A stretch of DNA of 64,000 nucleotides from Phycisphaerales bacterium (GCA_028278245.1 JANQEQ010000131.1:1-64000), one strand, 5' to 3'; counted from the first letter of the stretch, positions 1-8,990 are shown. Notes: generated by a model from the letters alone, not told the origin. Program-made: numbers and translations.

Positions 1-1603
1 CACCGGGTGAAAGTGCACGCTGCTGAGATGATCCCATGGCCGAGAGTAATCCGGTCTGAGCTCCCGGCTGCTGGTCTGCAACTTCTGATTTGAGTATCAG
101 GCGGTTGAGGAGCGGTATGCCTTCCAGTTGGCGGCTGAGAAGCCACAATCCCACTCCGGCGGCAAACATTGCCGTGAGCGTGGTGATCAATCCCGTTCCC
201 AGTTGCTGCTGGCCCTGGGCCGTGTCTAAATCACCGGAGATGAATGTGCCTACCATCCCCACCAGCAGGCACAGTGCTCCTGCGATGCCGCTGACACCAA
301 ATCCCGGAATGATGAAAATCTCTACTGCAATCAGGAGTAAGCCCAGCACAATGAGCAGGATATCCCACCACTGAGCCAGTCCAGCCAGGAAGGGTGCTCC
401 CAGCAGAAGGAGTAATGCAACAAAAGCAGTAGCGCCGAACACGCCCATCCCCGGCGCGGCCAACTCCAGGAACAGCGCGATGATGAATATGACGATCAAC
501 GCGCCACGCACCCACATGTTATTCAAAAAGCGAACGAAATATTCCGACCAGGTGCGATCATACCGGGTGAGCTTCGTGCTATCGGTTCCAAAGAACGCGG
601 CAATTCCTGCATCATCTTTGATGATTTGTACCGCCAGACCGTAGTACACCGCTTCGTCCTCGTCGATCGTCAACAATCGATCCGATGCAATCACCTGCAT
701 GATAGGTTGCCAGTCATCTCGATCATCCGAGGTGAAATTTTGACGGGCAGACGGTCTGGTCTGGTGGAATTCAATCTGCTCCTCCCATGTTTCAGGGTTG
801 ACAGTGATATCGTTGATCCTCGGCTGGACCTCGCCAGTTGTTGTTGCTGGTGGAGCAACTGGGGTCATTGTGGCTGGTGGTTCTTCCCCAAACAGTGCCA
901 GGTATTCCTGCCGATCAACGAATGCACGCTGTCCGGTCTGTCGGTGTTCCACCATCCACAACTCCACCCCTACACTAACGAACGACTGCACGAGATTTTC
1001 GTCATAGCGATTTTTGCGCGCCGAATCGATCACTTCCGCCAGGAGAGGCGCTTCGGCCTTAGCCCGTTCCGCAGCGGGTATCGGCACACCCCTCATATCA
1101 ATCGGCGCTGCGTCACCCATGTATGAGTTGGGTGACATGACGGTTTCACGACACGCCAGAGCAATAATGACCCCCGCCGAATACGCTTGGGGACGAACCC
1201 ACGCAATGGTGTTTGCCGGTGCATCGGTCTTGATCAGATGACAGATATCCAGAGTGGCAACGCCAATCCCGCCTGGGGTATCAATCTCCAGCACGATGGC
1301 CGTGTTACCATCTTTTACCGCCCGCTCAATGCGACGCTCCAGTGAATAGAGCGTGACGCCGTCGATCATGCCCGTCACCGGCAGGATCGCCACCTTCTCA
1401 GCCTGACGATACCCCGCAACGGCAATCCCCGGTGTCGATGTCGGAGCGGGAGGGGGGGACGCAGGCTGTGTGGGAGGGGGATCAGTTTCGGCAAAACCCA
1501 ATCCCAGCAGGAGAATGAGCAGACACATTCCCTGCAGCATCAACCTGTGCTGACGGCACACTCCCAAACTGTGTGTGGTGTGTGGGGTGGGGTGGGGGGG
1601 CAT
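1..1603 (-). CDS. NfeD-family membrane-bound ClpP-class serine protease (partial, 3' end outside window)
   Basis: Read directly from the minus strand: an open frame with no stop runs from the ATG at 1603 off the left edge (about 534 codons). A hydrophobic signal-like segment follows ATG 1540 (LLILLLGLGFA), then a Pro-rich linker, then a ClpP/SppA-like crotonase fold: the TAIVLEIDTPGG-type strand and the nucleophile region AYSAGVIIALA, then MSPNSYMGDAAPID. The second half has the NfeD membrane part: several hydrophobic helices around 510-130 (ALIVIFIIALFLELAAPG, LLIVLGLLLIAVEIFIIPG). In the family the serine protease domain faces outside the cytoplasm and works in membrane protein quality control. 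The start is uncertain: ATG 1603 translates a C-rich tract into a low-complexity leader, while GTG 1561 or ATG 1540 gives a more normal signal peptide. The OB-fold end of NfeD would lie beyond base 1. Confidence 0.85.
   Translation of the reverse strand, partial: MPPHPTPHTTHSLGVCRQHRLMLQGMCLLILLLGLGFAETDPPPTQPASPPPAPTSTPGIAVAGYRQAEKVAILPVTGMIDGVTLYSLERRIERAVKDGNTAIVLEIDTPGGIGVATLDICHLIKTDAPANTIAWVRPQAYSAGVIIALACRETVMSPNSYMGDAAPIDMRGVPIPAAERAKAEAPLLAEVIDSARKNRYDENLVQSFVSVGVELWMVEHRQTGQRAFVDRQEYLALFGEEPPATMTPVAPPATTTGEVQPRINDITVNPETWEEQIEFHQTRPSARQNFTSDDRDDWQPIMQVIASDRLLTIDEDEAVYYGLAVQIIKDDAGIAAFFGTDSTKLTRYDRTWSEYFVRFLNNMWVRGALIVIFIIALFLELAAPGMGVFGATAFVALLLLLGAPFLAGLAQWWDILLIVLGLLLIAVEIFIIPGFGVSGIAGALCLLVGMVGTFISGDLDTAQGQQQLGTGLITTLTAMFAAGVGLWLLSRQLEGIPLLNRLILKSEVADQQPGAQTGLLSAMGSSQQRALSPG
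1570..1600 (+). repeat. G/T-rich tract at the 5' end of the NfeD gene
   Basis: About 30 bases made almost only of G and T on the plus strand, running through GTGTGTGGTG and GGGGTGGGG-like units. It sits at the start region of the NfeD-type gene, which is transcribed on the other strand, so the mRNA would be C/A-rich there. Similar plus-strand tracts occur at about 35955, 36893, 39330 and 39510. Confidence 0.6.
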
Positions 1604-1710
1604 GGTATTAGTATAGGTTGTGAGTGGGATTTTGGTTGTTTTTGCCCGATTTCGCCCTGATCTTCAACGAGCCTCTTCTATCGACCCCCGGAAGGTTAGA
1701 ACTTACACCC

Positions 1711-1745
1711 CGTAAGCCGTAACTGACGAGGCTTCGAGGAAGCAA
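1711..1745 (+). repeat. REP-like element, 'CGTAAGCCG...CTGACGAG...GAGGAAG' type
   Basis: The segment shares its frame with the one at 39288-39328: CGTAAGCCG, then CTGACGAG, then GAGGAAG, with different bases between the blocks. It abuts the left REP hairpin of the RAYT unit. The shared core GACGAG is also found in the REP hairpins themselves, so these look like members of one palindromic repeat family. Confidence 0.5.
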
Positions 1746-1788
1746 GTAGGGTGGGACGAGCGACCCTGGAAGGGGAGCGATTCCCACC
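1746..1788 (+). repeat. Left REP hairpin flanking the RAYT gene
   Basis: Begins with GTAG, then GGTGGGA (1750-1756) pairs with TCCCACC (1782-1788). Between them is ACGAGCG, a 13-base extra loop and AGCGAT. The right copy at 2350-2380 has the same outer stem and the same GTAG foot in inverted orientation, but a shorter centre. A GTAG-type tetranucleotide at the foot of the hairpin is the known recognition feature of REPs used by RAYT enzymes. Confidence 0.75.
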
Positions 1789-1796
1789 ATTTGAAT

Positions 1797-2324
1797 CTAC
1801 TCAAGATCAGGATCGAATGTAATCCCATCGGTCCCCCAACCTGCTTTGAGAATACCGCACTTTACAAATTGATGCAAAGAAGAGTGCTGCCAATCGATTG
1901 GTTTTGCAACGAAACCATGTTTGACCGGATTATAATGAATATAATCAACGTGCTGTGCGTAATCGGCATCATCACGCAAAGTGTGTTCCCAGAATCGCCG
2001 TTGCCAGATACCTCGTTCGCCCTTTTTCTTCCTACTGTCTGAGATACTATCAGTTGTTTCAATTGAACTGCTGAATAATGTCTTGATTCGTCGCCATCGC
2101 ATGGAATATTGATCATCTCCCGGTGGTAGAGTCCAGATACAGTGCAAATGATCGGGAAGTATCACAATAGCATCGATTTCAAAGGGATGAGCGCCCTGTA
2201 CATTTCGAAGCGCGCTCCGCAATACATCAATACGATCCACAAGCAGCGATTGTGTGCGGTTCAACAGATTGACGGTAAAGAAATAAGAACCACCAGGGAT
2301 GCGCGATCTTCGGTAATTCGACAT
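1797..2324 (-). CDS. REP-associated tyrosine transposase (RAYT, Y1/HUH superfamily)
   Basis: The protein (175 aa from ATG 2324) opens with MSNYRRSRIPGGSYFFTVNL, the usual start of this family, so the longer frame upstream (to 2375), which reads through the REP hairpin, was rejected. The HUH motif appears as ILPDHLHCIW (His-x-His) and the catalytic tyrosine region as YIHYNPVKHGF. Such enzymes act as single-strand nucleases that cut and join REP/REPIN palindromes and are usually single-copy, domesticated relatives of IS200/IS605 transposases. The gene lies between two inverted REP hairpins. It has all the motifs and looks intact. Confidence 0.92.
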   Translation of the reverse strand: MSNYRRSRIPGGSYFFTVNLLNRTQSLLVDRIDVLRSALRNVQGAHPFEIDAIVILPDHLHCIWTLPPGDDQYSMRWRRIKTLFSSSIETTDSISDSRKKKGERGIWQRRFWEHTLRDDADYAQHVDYIHYNPVKHGFVAKPIDWQHSSLHQFVKCGILKAGWGTDGITFDPDLE

Positions 2325-2349
2325 GGTTGGTTTATGATAACAATTCATT

Positions 2350-2380
2350 GGTGGGAATCGCTGCGCTCGTCCCACCCTAC
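2350..2380 (-). repeat. Right REP hairpin flanking the RAYT gene
   Basis: Read on the minus strand: GTAG foot, then GGTGGGA, the core CGAGCGCAGCGAT, then TCCCACC. The arms are 2350-2356 and 2370-2376. It is the inverted partner of the element at 1746-1788 and lies 26 bases upstream of the RAYT start. Confidence 0.75.
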
Positions 2381-2397
2381 GCGCACATTAAATTGAA

Positions 2398-2427
2398 AAC
2401 ACAGCCCTCTAAAAAGAAGGCTGTGTT
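2398..2427 (-). terminator. Rho-independent terminator of the 3' pseudopilin gene
   Basis: On the minus strand AACACAGCC and GGCTGTGTT (arms 2419-2427 and 2398-2406) form a perfect 9-bp stem with a 12-base loop, followed by TTTTC and AATTT. It lies 77 bases beyond the stop of the pseudopilin gene at 2504. Confidence 0.7.
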
Positions 2428-2503
2428 CAAGATGCGTATCACTGTCGATGGGTCAGATTGCCGTATCAGTGTCAGTCTGGGCCATCGAGAGTGTTTGCTA
2501 TTT

Positions 2504-3382
2504 TTAGTCCCAGTAATTCCTTACGTTCTGGGGATTATCGCCGAAAACACTGCCACAAACAACAAGCCAGCAATCAAAGCCGTCACCAGATGTCGATCCG
2601 CTACCCGTGTCATTTTTAAAGACGTTATCCGCATGAGTCACACCATCTTCGATGTAGTTGACACCATCCGGCATGAAAGAATTGCTTACCTCAACGTGAT
2701 TATCGTTGAAACAGAGGTTGCCCACCCATTGCTTCTTGGAGCCGTGGATTTTCAAGGTGACTGAGGCGTCGTAGGTTTCTTTTTCCATCGATCCATCTTC
2801 AACGCCGCGGTTACCCAGGGTGGTGAACTTGCTGTCCATCGATTCACGCCACTGCTTGACTTTCCGTTTCCCGGTAATGGGCATTGTGGCGTAAGAGATG
2901 TTGCTTATTGAAGTCACCTTGGCCTTGAAGGCCGGATCCCAATACACTCCCGCATCAGATGTTCCGTTTTCGAGGGGACTGAAAAGATCCCAGTTGTAGT
3001 TGTCCAGCACGGAAATTTTACCGCTGGGCTCGGTTGGGCTTACACAGATCTGCGGGCCGAAGTAGTTCTGCATAATGCAGGCTGAATAAAGGGCAGCATG
3101 ATTGTTGAGATCAATATTCTCAGGACCACGTCCCGGGATGTACTCACCGGTATTCGGATCGGCGTCTCGGGAAATGAGACCGGGGGTGGGGAAGATCCCG
3201 TCAAATTCACGAGAGAACACGATAAATGCCTGGTGAATCTGTTTGATCTGCGTGGCGTCCTTGAGGCGTTTTGCTTCTGCTCGAGCTTTGGCCAGTGCAG
3301 GAAGCAGCAGGCCGATGAGCAGAGCAATGATCGCCATGACAACCAGCAGTTCGATCAAGGTAAAACCTTGTTTGCGTTTCAT
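2504..3382 (-). CDS. Pseudopilin-like protein with prepilin N-terminal methylation motif
   Basis: A 292-aa protein with the type IV prepilin/T2SS pseudopilin leader: MKRKQG followed by [19 protein letters not shown], so cleavage is expected after Gly6, with Glu at position 5 of the mature protein. The hydrophobic helix continues into an amphipathic one ([28 protein letters not shown]) and then a globular, Gly/Asp-rich C-terminal domain. It is a tandem paralogue of the gene at 3462-4370: both share the IHQ.F.....PGL..R, ...N....LY/MSA.I.QNYF and W.GN..FNDNH.E landmarks. Planctomycetes carry many such proteins; whether this one is a filament minor subunit or a secreted substrate cannot be told. 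It has an RBS-like AGGAGTAA just upstream. Confidence 0.88.
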   Translation of the reverse strand: MKRKQGFTLIELLVVMAIIALLIGLLLPALAKARAEAKRLKDATQIKQIHQAFIVFSREFDGIFPTPGLISRDADPNTGEYIPGRGPENIDLNNHAALYSACIMQNYFGPQICVSPTEPSGKISVLDNYNWDLFSPLENGTSDAGVYWDPAFKAKVTSISNISYATMPITGKRKVKQWRESMDSKFTTLGNRGVEDGSMEKETYDASVTLKIHGSKKQWVGNLCFNDNHVEVSNSFMPDGVNYIEDGVTHADNVFKNDTGSGSTSGDGFDCWLVVCGSVFGDNPQNVRNYWD

Positions 3383-3461
3383 GGTTATTTACTCCTTTAT
3401 ATTTCACTAAAGATTGCATGTATCGGAGTGAACAGTAAATGTCCCGGAAAACTGCAATCTC

Positions 3462-4370
3462 TTAGTTTGGATCGTCATAAGCAAATTCGGCATCGTCCAT
3501 CGCCGTTGTTATGGAGAGGAAGGTATCGTTGCTGGGGAGACCTGAAGTATCATCATAGTCGGTGAATTCACACGCAAAGATGTTGTCGATCTGCGGTCCT
3601 TCCGTTCCATCCTTTGGTTCATAGGAAGAGCCGGCCGGGAAGAAGTTCTGGATGGTCTCAGCGTGATTATCGTTGAATACCACGTTGCCCCACCATTCCT
3701 TCTTGGGACCGTGCAGTTCCAGAGTGGGAGAGTTCTTATAATCGTCTCCCGAAGTAGCACCACCACCGCCTGTTGTCGAATTGTTATCCGGCGTACCGCG
3801 CGTGGCGACAATTGGATCACTCTCAGCCTGAGTGTTACGCCACTTCATTCGTTTGCGTTGACCCGTGAGAGTCAGGTGGGTGAAAGATGTGTTGGATCCG
3901 GGATCTTGATTGCCGACGTCGGCGAAAAATTGATCATCCCAATAAGTATCCGGAGTTCCAGATGGGTTATACATATCGTAGTTGTACGATTCCAGTTCCT
4001 TGACGTAGGGATTGATTTCAGTCGGGCCGATGCAGAGGTCGGTGGTGAAGTAGTTCTGGGCAATCATGGCCGACATTAATGGTCCGGTGTGGTTCAGGGA
4101 ATCATCTTCCTCGCCACGGCCGGGCAGCTCTTCGCCTGAAAATTCATCGGGCAAACGATCGATCAGGCCGGGGACAGGGAGTTTTTCCCGGTTGCTTTCC
4201 GCAAAGATGAGGAAAGACTGATGAATCTGTTTTTGCTGAGCTTTGTCCTTCATTGTCTTGGCATTGGATTGTGCTTTGGCCAAAGCCGGCAACAGTAATC
4301 CAATGAGTAGAGCGATGATCGCGATCACCACCAACAACTCAATCAATGTAAACGCTTTACGTTGCTTCAT
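3462..4370 (-). CDS. Pseudopilin-like protein, tandem paralogue
   Basis: The start at ATG 4370 is chosen because it gives [22 protein letters not shown] and has GGAG nine bases upstream; the longer frame to 4445 adds a leader with no family support. The mature protein would keep Glu5, but the residue before the cleavage site is Ala rather than the near-invariant Gly. The 302-aa protein has the same layout as its neighbour: N-terminal helix, the NYFTTDLCIGPTE region, a W-rich central part and WWGNVVFNDNHAE near the C-terminal third. It also has a Gly-rich stretch (TTGGGGATSGDD). The two genes are 79 bases apart and probably co-transcribed, this one first. Confidence 0.87.
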   Translation of the reverse strand: MKQRKAFTLIELLVVIAIIALLIGLLLPALAKAQSNAKTMKDKAQQKQIHQSFLIFAESNREKLPVPGLIDRLPDEFSGEELPGRGEEDDSLNHTGPLMSAMIAQNYFTTDLCIGPTEINPYVKELESYNYDMYNPSGTPDTYWDDQFFADVGNQDPGSNTSFTHLTLTGQRKRMKWRNTQAESDPIVATRGTPDNNSTTGGGGATSGDDYKNSPTLELHGPKKEWWGNVVFNDNHAETIQNFFPAGSSYEPKDGTEGPQIDNIFACEFTDYDDTSGLPSNDTFLSITTAMDDAEFAYDDPN

Positions 4371-4959
4371 GGTGTGGTCTCCATATGTATGAGATAAAAA
4401 AATGAGAACACAACGTTGATGTGAAATCGCACCGTGCGATTTCACCGTTAGACACTTTCAGCAGTTCCCGTGAGCCTGATAATTGATGCTCAGCTTGAAT
4501 CTGCGGTCAATAGTGAGGGGTGCTCAGAGCAACCCGCCATTCTTGCCTCGTAGAAGTCGCTCGATTGTTGTTGGCGCGTTGAATGAGGAGCAGAAAACCA
4601 CGTCGGTGCGGTGAAATTGAGCAGCATGGGAATTCCCATAGCTAGCGCGCACCAGACGATCCTCAATCACTTGCTCATCATCAAAACGACGACCTGCCAG
4701 AGGTTTTCAACGAATTGTCGTCCGTGTGGCGGGAATAAATGTTCCGGGGATACCGGGAAATGAGGGCATGTCGATCACGTCTATGTGATCATGTATAGTG
4801 TTGCCTCACGGGCAATGTGACCGTTCCATATCGGTCATTGTCATCATAGTCTACTTCGCCTTGATGGGGTACTAAGTTCCCCGTATTTCTCAACTATTTC
4901 AGAACTTAGCATGTTCCGGTTATCCGATTTTCATATCTCAAAATGGGGAAAATCCCTCT
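4371..4959. other. Intergenic region between divergent pseudopilin and RidA genes
   Basis: About 590 bases without a convincing gene. Two inverted repeats stand out upstream of the ridA-like gene: GATCAC-6-GTGATC at 4773-4790 and TGACCG-8-CGGTCA at 4818-4837. They could be operators; no clear -35/-10 pair was seen. Confidence 0.4.
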
Positions 4960-5424
4960 ATGTCGTTGATTCAACAAAGACTTCAAGAGCTTGATATCTC
5001 AATTCCTCCCGCTCCCAAACCGGTTGCAGCTTACATTCCAGCTGTTCGGAGTGGCTCGCTGATTTTCGTGGCCGGGCAGGTGCCTTTCCAGGATGGAGAG
5101 TTGATGGCAAAGGGATCGGTCCCTTCTGATGTCGGTGTGGAAAAGGCACGAGAAGCAGCAGCTCAATGCGCATTGAACGCGCTGGCAGCGGTGGCGGGGA
5201 TTCTTGATGGCAATCTGGATCGGATTACCAGGATTCTCAGGCTGGTCGTCTATGTCTCATCCGATGCGGATTTCTACGATCAATCCCAGGTAGCCAACGG
5301 TGCCAGCGAACTGATGCAAAAGATATTTGGCGATGCGGGGCTGCATGCACGATCAGCGGTCGGTTCGGTGTCTCTCCCACTTGATGCGACAGTCCTCGTT
5401 GAGATGACTTTGGAGGCTGAATAA
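4960..5424 (+). CDS. RidA family protein (YjgF/YER057c/UK114)
   Basis: A 154-aa protein of the RidA fold. Family members hydrolyse reactive enamine/imine intermediates made by PLP enzymes or act as related small hydrolases. Visible landmarks are RSGSLIFVAGQVPF near the N terminus, the central helix with AREAAAQCALNALAAV, the strand ILRLVVYVSS, and the C-terminal HARSAVGSVSLP with the conserved Arg that binds the carboxylate (Arg131), followed by VLVEM. The length matches the longer YjgF-like subgroup rather than the 125-aa E. coli type. It stands alone on the plus strand, convergent with the transaldolase gene 13 bases away. The exact substrate cannot be told from sequence. Confidence 0.88.
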   Translation: MSLIQQRLQELDISIPPAPKPVAAYIPAVRSGSLIFVAGQVPFQDGELMAKGSVPSDVGVEKAREAAAQCALNALAAVAGILDGNLDRITRILRLVVYVSSDADFYDQSQVANGASELMQKIFGDAGLHARSAVGSVSLPLDATVLVEMTLEAE

Positions 5425-5437
5425 CACTCAGATATCG

Positions 5438-6082
5438 TCAGTGAACTTTTTTCCAGTCAGCGAGGAATCGTTCCAGGCCGATGTCCGTCAGGGGGTGGTT
5501 CATCAGTTGACCGATCACCTTGAATGGGATGGTTGCCACGTCCGCTCCGAGCATCGCAGACTGGACCACATGCGTGGGGTGTCGAATCGAAGCAGAGAGA
5601 ATCTTGGTGGAGAATCCATAGTTGTCGTAAATTTGTCTGATCTGCGAGATCAGTTCCATTCCATCGCCTGAGATATCATCGACGCGACCGACAAAGGGAC
5701 TCACCAGAAAAGCACCCGCCTTTGCCACAAATAGCGCCTGCATCGGCTGAAAACACAATGTCATGTTGGTCCGGATACCCTGATCGGACAGGCTTTTACA
5801 TGCGCGAAGTCCGTCAACAGTGCAGGGAACCTTGATCACGATGTTGTCTGCGATTTGTGCGAGTTGTTCCGCTTCGGTCACCATCTGATCGTGGTCGGTT
5901 GCCACGACTTCCGCGCTGACCGGGCCGGGTACAAGCTCGCAAATAGCACGGAGATGATCGTGGAACTGTACGTTTCCTTCCTTGCTGACGAGGCTGGGAT
6001 TGGTGGTTACTCCATCCAGCACACCCAGCGAGGCAGCCTGACGAATTTCATCGAGATTAGCGGTATCAATGTAAATATCCAT
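5438..6082 (-). CDS. Small transaldolase / fructose-6-phosphate aldolase family
   Basis: A 214-aa class I aldolase of the FSA/TalC-like short transaldolase group. It moves dihydroxyacetone units between sugar phosphates in the non-oxidative pentose phosphate pathway, or cleaves fructose 6-phosphate. [13 protein letters not shown] and [13 protein letters not shown] are the family's first motifs; the Schiff-base lysine is Lys84 in [19 protein letters not shown] follows. The start at ATG 6082 is preferred over 6100 because the family begins at MDIYIDTA and only six residues are lost. Transaldolase and FSA activity cannot be told apart from what is visible here, so no symbol is given. Confidence 0.92.
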   Translation of the reverse strand: MDIYIDTANLDEIRQAASLGVLDGVTTNPSLVSKEGNVQFHDHLRAICELVPGPVSAEVVATDHDQMVTEAEQLAQIADNIVIKVPCTVDGLRACKSLSDQGIRTNMTLCFQPMQALFVAKAGAFLVSPFVGRVDDISGDGMELISQIRQIYDNYGFSTKILSASIRHPTHVVQSAMLGADVATIPFKVIGQLMNHPLTDIGLERFLADWKKVH

Positions 6083-6178
6083 GCGACGCATGGTAGCCAT
6101 TTTCCCTGTGACGGGCGATGGGGATCAGGCTCGATCAACGATTGAATATTTGATTGAGAGCTGGCGCTGGGAGTGATG

Positions 6179-7600
6179 TCAGTCGCTGACGAAAGCCATG
6201 ATCAGGAAAACGATATTCGCCAGCACACTGATGGCCAGAATGATCGACATGATCGTAAAAGCGGGGGTCTCGACAAAGCTGGGTTGTTTTGGCTCTTCCC
6301 TTTTGATCGTAATCGGGGCGGAAGCTTCATCGGTGAGCGCTGCGGTAAATGACGCCGTATCAAACTGGTTGCGGGCAAAGTGGGGAGGCTCACCCTTGGA
6401 AATATGTTCCAGGTCGACCAGAAGATCGGTTGCGTCCTGGTAACGATCCTCTGGGCTTTTCGCCATCATCATTTCAATCACCTGGGCGCAGCCTGCGGAA
6501 ATCTTGGGATTGAGGTGATCGGGCGGGACCAGTTCAGACTTGAGATGTTTGTGCATGACCGCTGATGGATTCTTTGCCTCGTACGGCACCTTGCCGGTGA
6601 CCATGTGATAGAACGTGGCACCAAGGCTGTAGATGTCAGCGGCGGGACCGATCTTCAGCTCACCGCGGATCTGTTCCGGGCTGATGTAATACGGAGTGCC
6701 GTATGCCCGCCCTACCTCGGCTTTGGCCGCTTCTGTGTCTGAAACTGCACGTGCCAAACCCAGATCGGCCAGCTTGGCTCGGCCGTTCGATGAGAGCATG
6801 ATGTTTTTAGGTTTGATATCGCGGTGAATGAAGCCGCGTTTGTGGGCGTGCTCCATGGCACGGGCAATATTCGTGATGATGTTAATTGCTTCGGCCTCAT
6901 CCAGCCGCTTGTGTTGCTTGATCCGTTCGTGAACAGTTTCGCCGTCAACATACTCCATGACGAAGTAGTGATGCTCACCCGCTTTACCCACGTCGAAGGC
7001 GGAAACAATATTGGGGTGATTCAATTGCGCCGCTGCCCGGCCTTCCTTGTAAAAGCGATCAATGAACTTCTGATTATCTGAGAATTTCCGGGGCAGAACC
7101 TTGATGGCTACCAGTCGATCCAGACTGAGCTGACGAGCCATGAAAACCGTTGCCATGGCTCCCGAGCCGAGCTTGCGCTTGATTTTGTAACCAGGTATCT
7201 GCTGCGAAGATTTTTTGGCATCAAACTCGGCACGGAGACGATCGAGCTGATGTTGGGTGGCATATTCATGCTCGATCAACAAATCGTGTAGTGTCTGGAA
7301 CGTGTCAGAAGATGACGATTCCTTGAGGATCGTGTTGCATTCTTCCACTTCATCGCTGGTGGCAATCCCCGCTCGAATAACCATCTTGCCCAGAAGTGTG
7401 TCAAAGCCGCCCGTTGAGGCATCATCGCCGTTGCCAGTCTGTGAAGCTTCCTTTGGAGAAGATTCGTTGGGGGGTGGTGATTCTTCAGAGGCAGCACTGC
7501 CGGATTGGGCCGCAACTTCATCGGTCTCATCCAGTGGTAATGCGGAATCCGCCTTGGAGGGTTCCGGCATCTGCTGATCCTGGGGGGAAGGATGGGACAC
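6179..7600 (-). CDS. Membrane-anchored Ser/Thr protein kinase (PknB-like)
   Basis: A 473-aa protein. Residues 1-65 are an acidic, low-complexity leader; 66-127 resemble the small 'LG.lLv..G.it..ql..a' helical module often placed before kinase domains in planctomycetes (LLGKMVIRAGIATSDEVEE). The kinase domain spans about 138-400 with the Gly loop LGSGAMATV, Lys167 in VAIKVL, catalytic HRDIKPKN at 259-266, DLG at 279-281 in place of DFG, and SPEQ at the APE position. A single membrane helix lies at 448-470, leaving a tiny C-terminal tail, so the kinase should face the cytoplasm. No extracellular sensor is present. It has all residues needed for activity. Confidence 0.95.
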   Translation of the reverse strand: MSHPSPQDQQMPEPSKADSALPLDETDEVAAQSGSAASEESPPPNESSPKEASQTGNGDDASTGGFDTLLGKMVIRAGIATSDEVEECNTILKESSSSDTFQTLHDLLIEHEYATQHQLDRLRAEFDAKKSSQQIPGYKIKRKLGSGAMATVFMARQLSLDRLVAIKVLPRKFSDNQKFIDRFYKEGRAAAQLNHPNIVSAFDVGKAGEHHYFVMEYVDGETVHERIKQHKRLDEAEAINIITNIARAMEHAHKRGFIHRDIKPKNIMLSSNGRAKLADLGLARAVSDTEAAKAEVGRAYGTPYYISPEQIRGELKIGPAADIYSLGATFYHMVTGKVPYEAKNPSAVMHKHLKSELVPPDHLNPKISAGCAQVIEMMMAKSPEDRYQDATDLLVDLEHISKGEPPHFARNQFDTASFTAALTDEASAPITIKREEPKQPSFVETPAFTIMSIILAISVLANIVFLIMAFVSD

Positions 7601-7928
7601 GTCAGTTACTCAAAACGACAATTCGGGAAAAAAGACTCCAGACGCCGCAATATGGCGTACATGGCGTCTTTGTCAACTCCATTTGACCAGAGCACTTCCT
7701 CTGCAAGCGGTCTCGGGACATTTTTTGCTCGTTTATTTCTGTGAGCCGGTTCAGCTCCGGAGAACGATTGCCAAGGAAATTCTACTCTATACAGTGCTAC
7801 GTACAATTTATGTATGCGGTTTCTCTTGGGATTCTGACCCAATGTACATTAATGAGCCGGCATGGCTGTCATTAGCGGGCTCGTCATAATGATCGGACCT
7901 TACCGGGAGCTTCGGAGATGAAATACGG
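7601..7928. other. Intergenic region between divergent kinase and glycosyltransferase genes
   Basis: About 330 bases. A 78-codon minus-strand frame (7606-7842) ends six bases from the kinase start but shows no recognisable protein features. It should hold the divergent promoters of the kinase and the envelope operon; none could be assigned with confidence. Confidence 0.35.
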
Positions 7929-8990
7929 ATGACTCAGATTGATGAGCCGAGCCGAATTCTCCTCGTCCGCCCCAGCGCGTTGGGGGATGTCTGTCGAACC
8001 GTACCAGTGCTGGCGAGCTTACGCCGGGCATATCCCAATGCACTGATAAACTGGGTGGTCCAGGAGGAATTCGTGGACGCAGTAGCATCGCACCCGGCTC
8101 TCGATGAGGTTATTGCCTTTCCCCGCAAACAGTTAGGGAAGTGGTGGAGGTCTCCAGGATCCGCTAAGGCACTCTGGCGGTGGATGAGGGATATTCGCCG
8201 ACGGCAGTTTGACCTCGTGCTCGATTGTCAGGGATTGGGAAGAAGCGGCCTGATAACCCGGTTCAGCGGTGCCGAGCGGCGCGTCGGCCATCGTCACGCT
8301 CGTGAAGGAGCCTGGTTTGCCTACAACATCAAATGCACTCCGCCGGATCCCAACGAAAAGAGGCACACTGTTGAATCAATGCTGGATCTGGTTGCGGAGC
8401 TGGGGATTGAACCGGTTCGTGACATGCGACTCTATGTTGGGGAATCAGACAAATCGTGGTGGCGCGGCCAATGTGAAAAGCATGGCTGGGAAGTGGGTCA
8501 ATACGTCGTTATCGCGCCGACAGCGCGGTGGACAAGTAAGCGCTGGCCTATCGAGCGTTGGCGATCGATCCTCACCGCTCTTCCCGATTGCGGCTGGTCA
8601 AATGTTGTCATGACCGGGTCAACTGGTGAAAAGGACCAGGTCGCAGGCATCAAGCCGAATGATTCTGGCCAAGCTCTCAACTTCGTGGATCTGGTAGGCA
8701 AACTCACCGTGGGGCAGTTGCTGGCTGTCGTTGCAGATGCAGGATTTGTCTTGGCCAATGATTCAGCCCCACTTCATATTGCGGTCGGCTTTGATCGCCC
8801 GCTGGTGGCACTCTTCGGGCCGACTGATCCTGCCACCGTTGGGCCGTTTGGTCGGGAAATGGATGTCATCTGCAAAGCAGAACAGCCGGCCAGCGGGAAA
8901 ATCAACTTCAAGGATCCCAATCTGGGAGATCGTTACATGCGGCTGATCACAGTGGATAATGTGCTTGAACAGATTGACCAACTCAGATAA
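7929..8990 (+). CDS. Glycosyltransferase family 9 (heptosyltransferase-like)
   Basis: A 353-aa GT-B enzyme of the family that includes the LPS inner-core heptosyltransferases WaaC/WaaF, which use ADP-heptose. N-terminal ILLVRPSALGDVCRTVPVLASLRRAYP is the family signature; the C-terminal half carries VVIAPTARWTSKRWP, then LVGKLTVGQLLAVVADAGFVLANDSAPLHIAVGFDRPLVALFGPTDP, the typical donor-binding site. It leads an envelope operon with Maf, a small membrane protein, LpxK and HldE, the last of which makes ADP-heptose precursors. This supports a role in core oligosaccharide synthesis, though exact specificity cannot be assigned. Confidence 0.92.
   Translation: MTQIDEPSRILLVRPSALGDVCRTVPVLASLRRAYPNALINWVVQEEFVDAVASHPALDEVIAFPRKQLGKWWRSPGSAKALWRWMRDIRRRQFDLVLDCQGLGRSGLITRFSGAERRVGHRHAREGAWFAYNIKCTPPDPNEKRHTVESMLDLVAELGIEPVRDMRLYVGESDKSWWRGQCEKHGWEVGQYVVIAPTARWTSKRWPIERWRSILTALPDCGWSNVVMTGSTGEKDQVAGIKPNDSGQALNFVDLVGKLTVGQLLAVVADAGFVLANDSAPLHIAVGFDRPLVALFGPTDPATVGPFGREMDVICKAEQPASGKINFKDPNLGDRYMRLITVDNVLEQIDQLR

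Noticed and set aside
7606-7842. A 78-codon minus-strand frame just upstream of the kinase gene
   Set aside because: No recognisable motif, no clear ribosome-binding site, and it occupies the likely divergent promoter region; kept as unresolved spacer.
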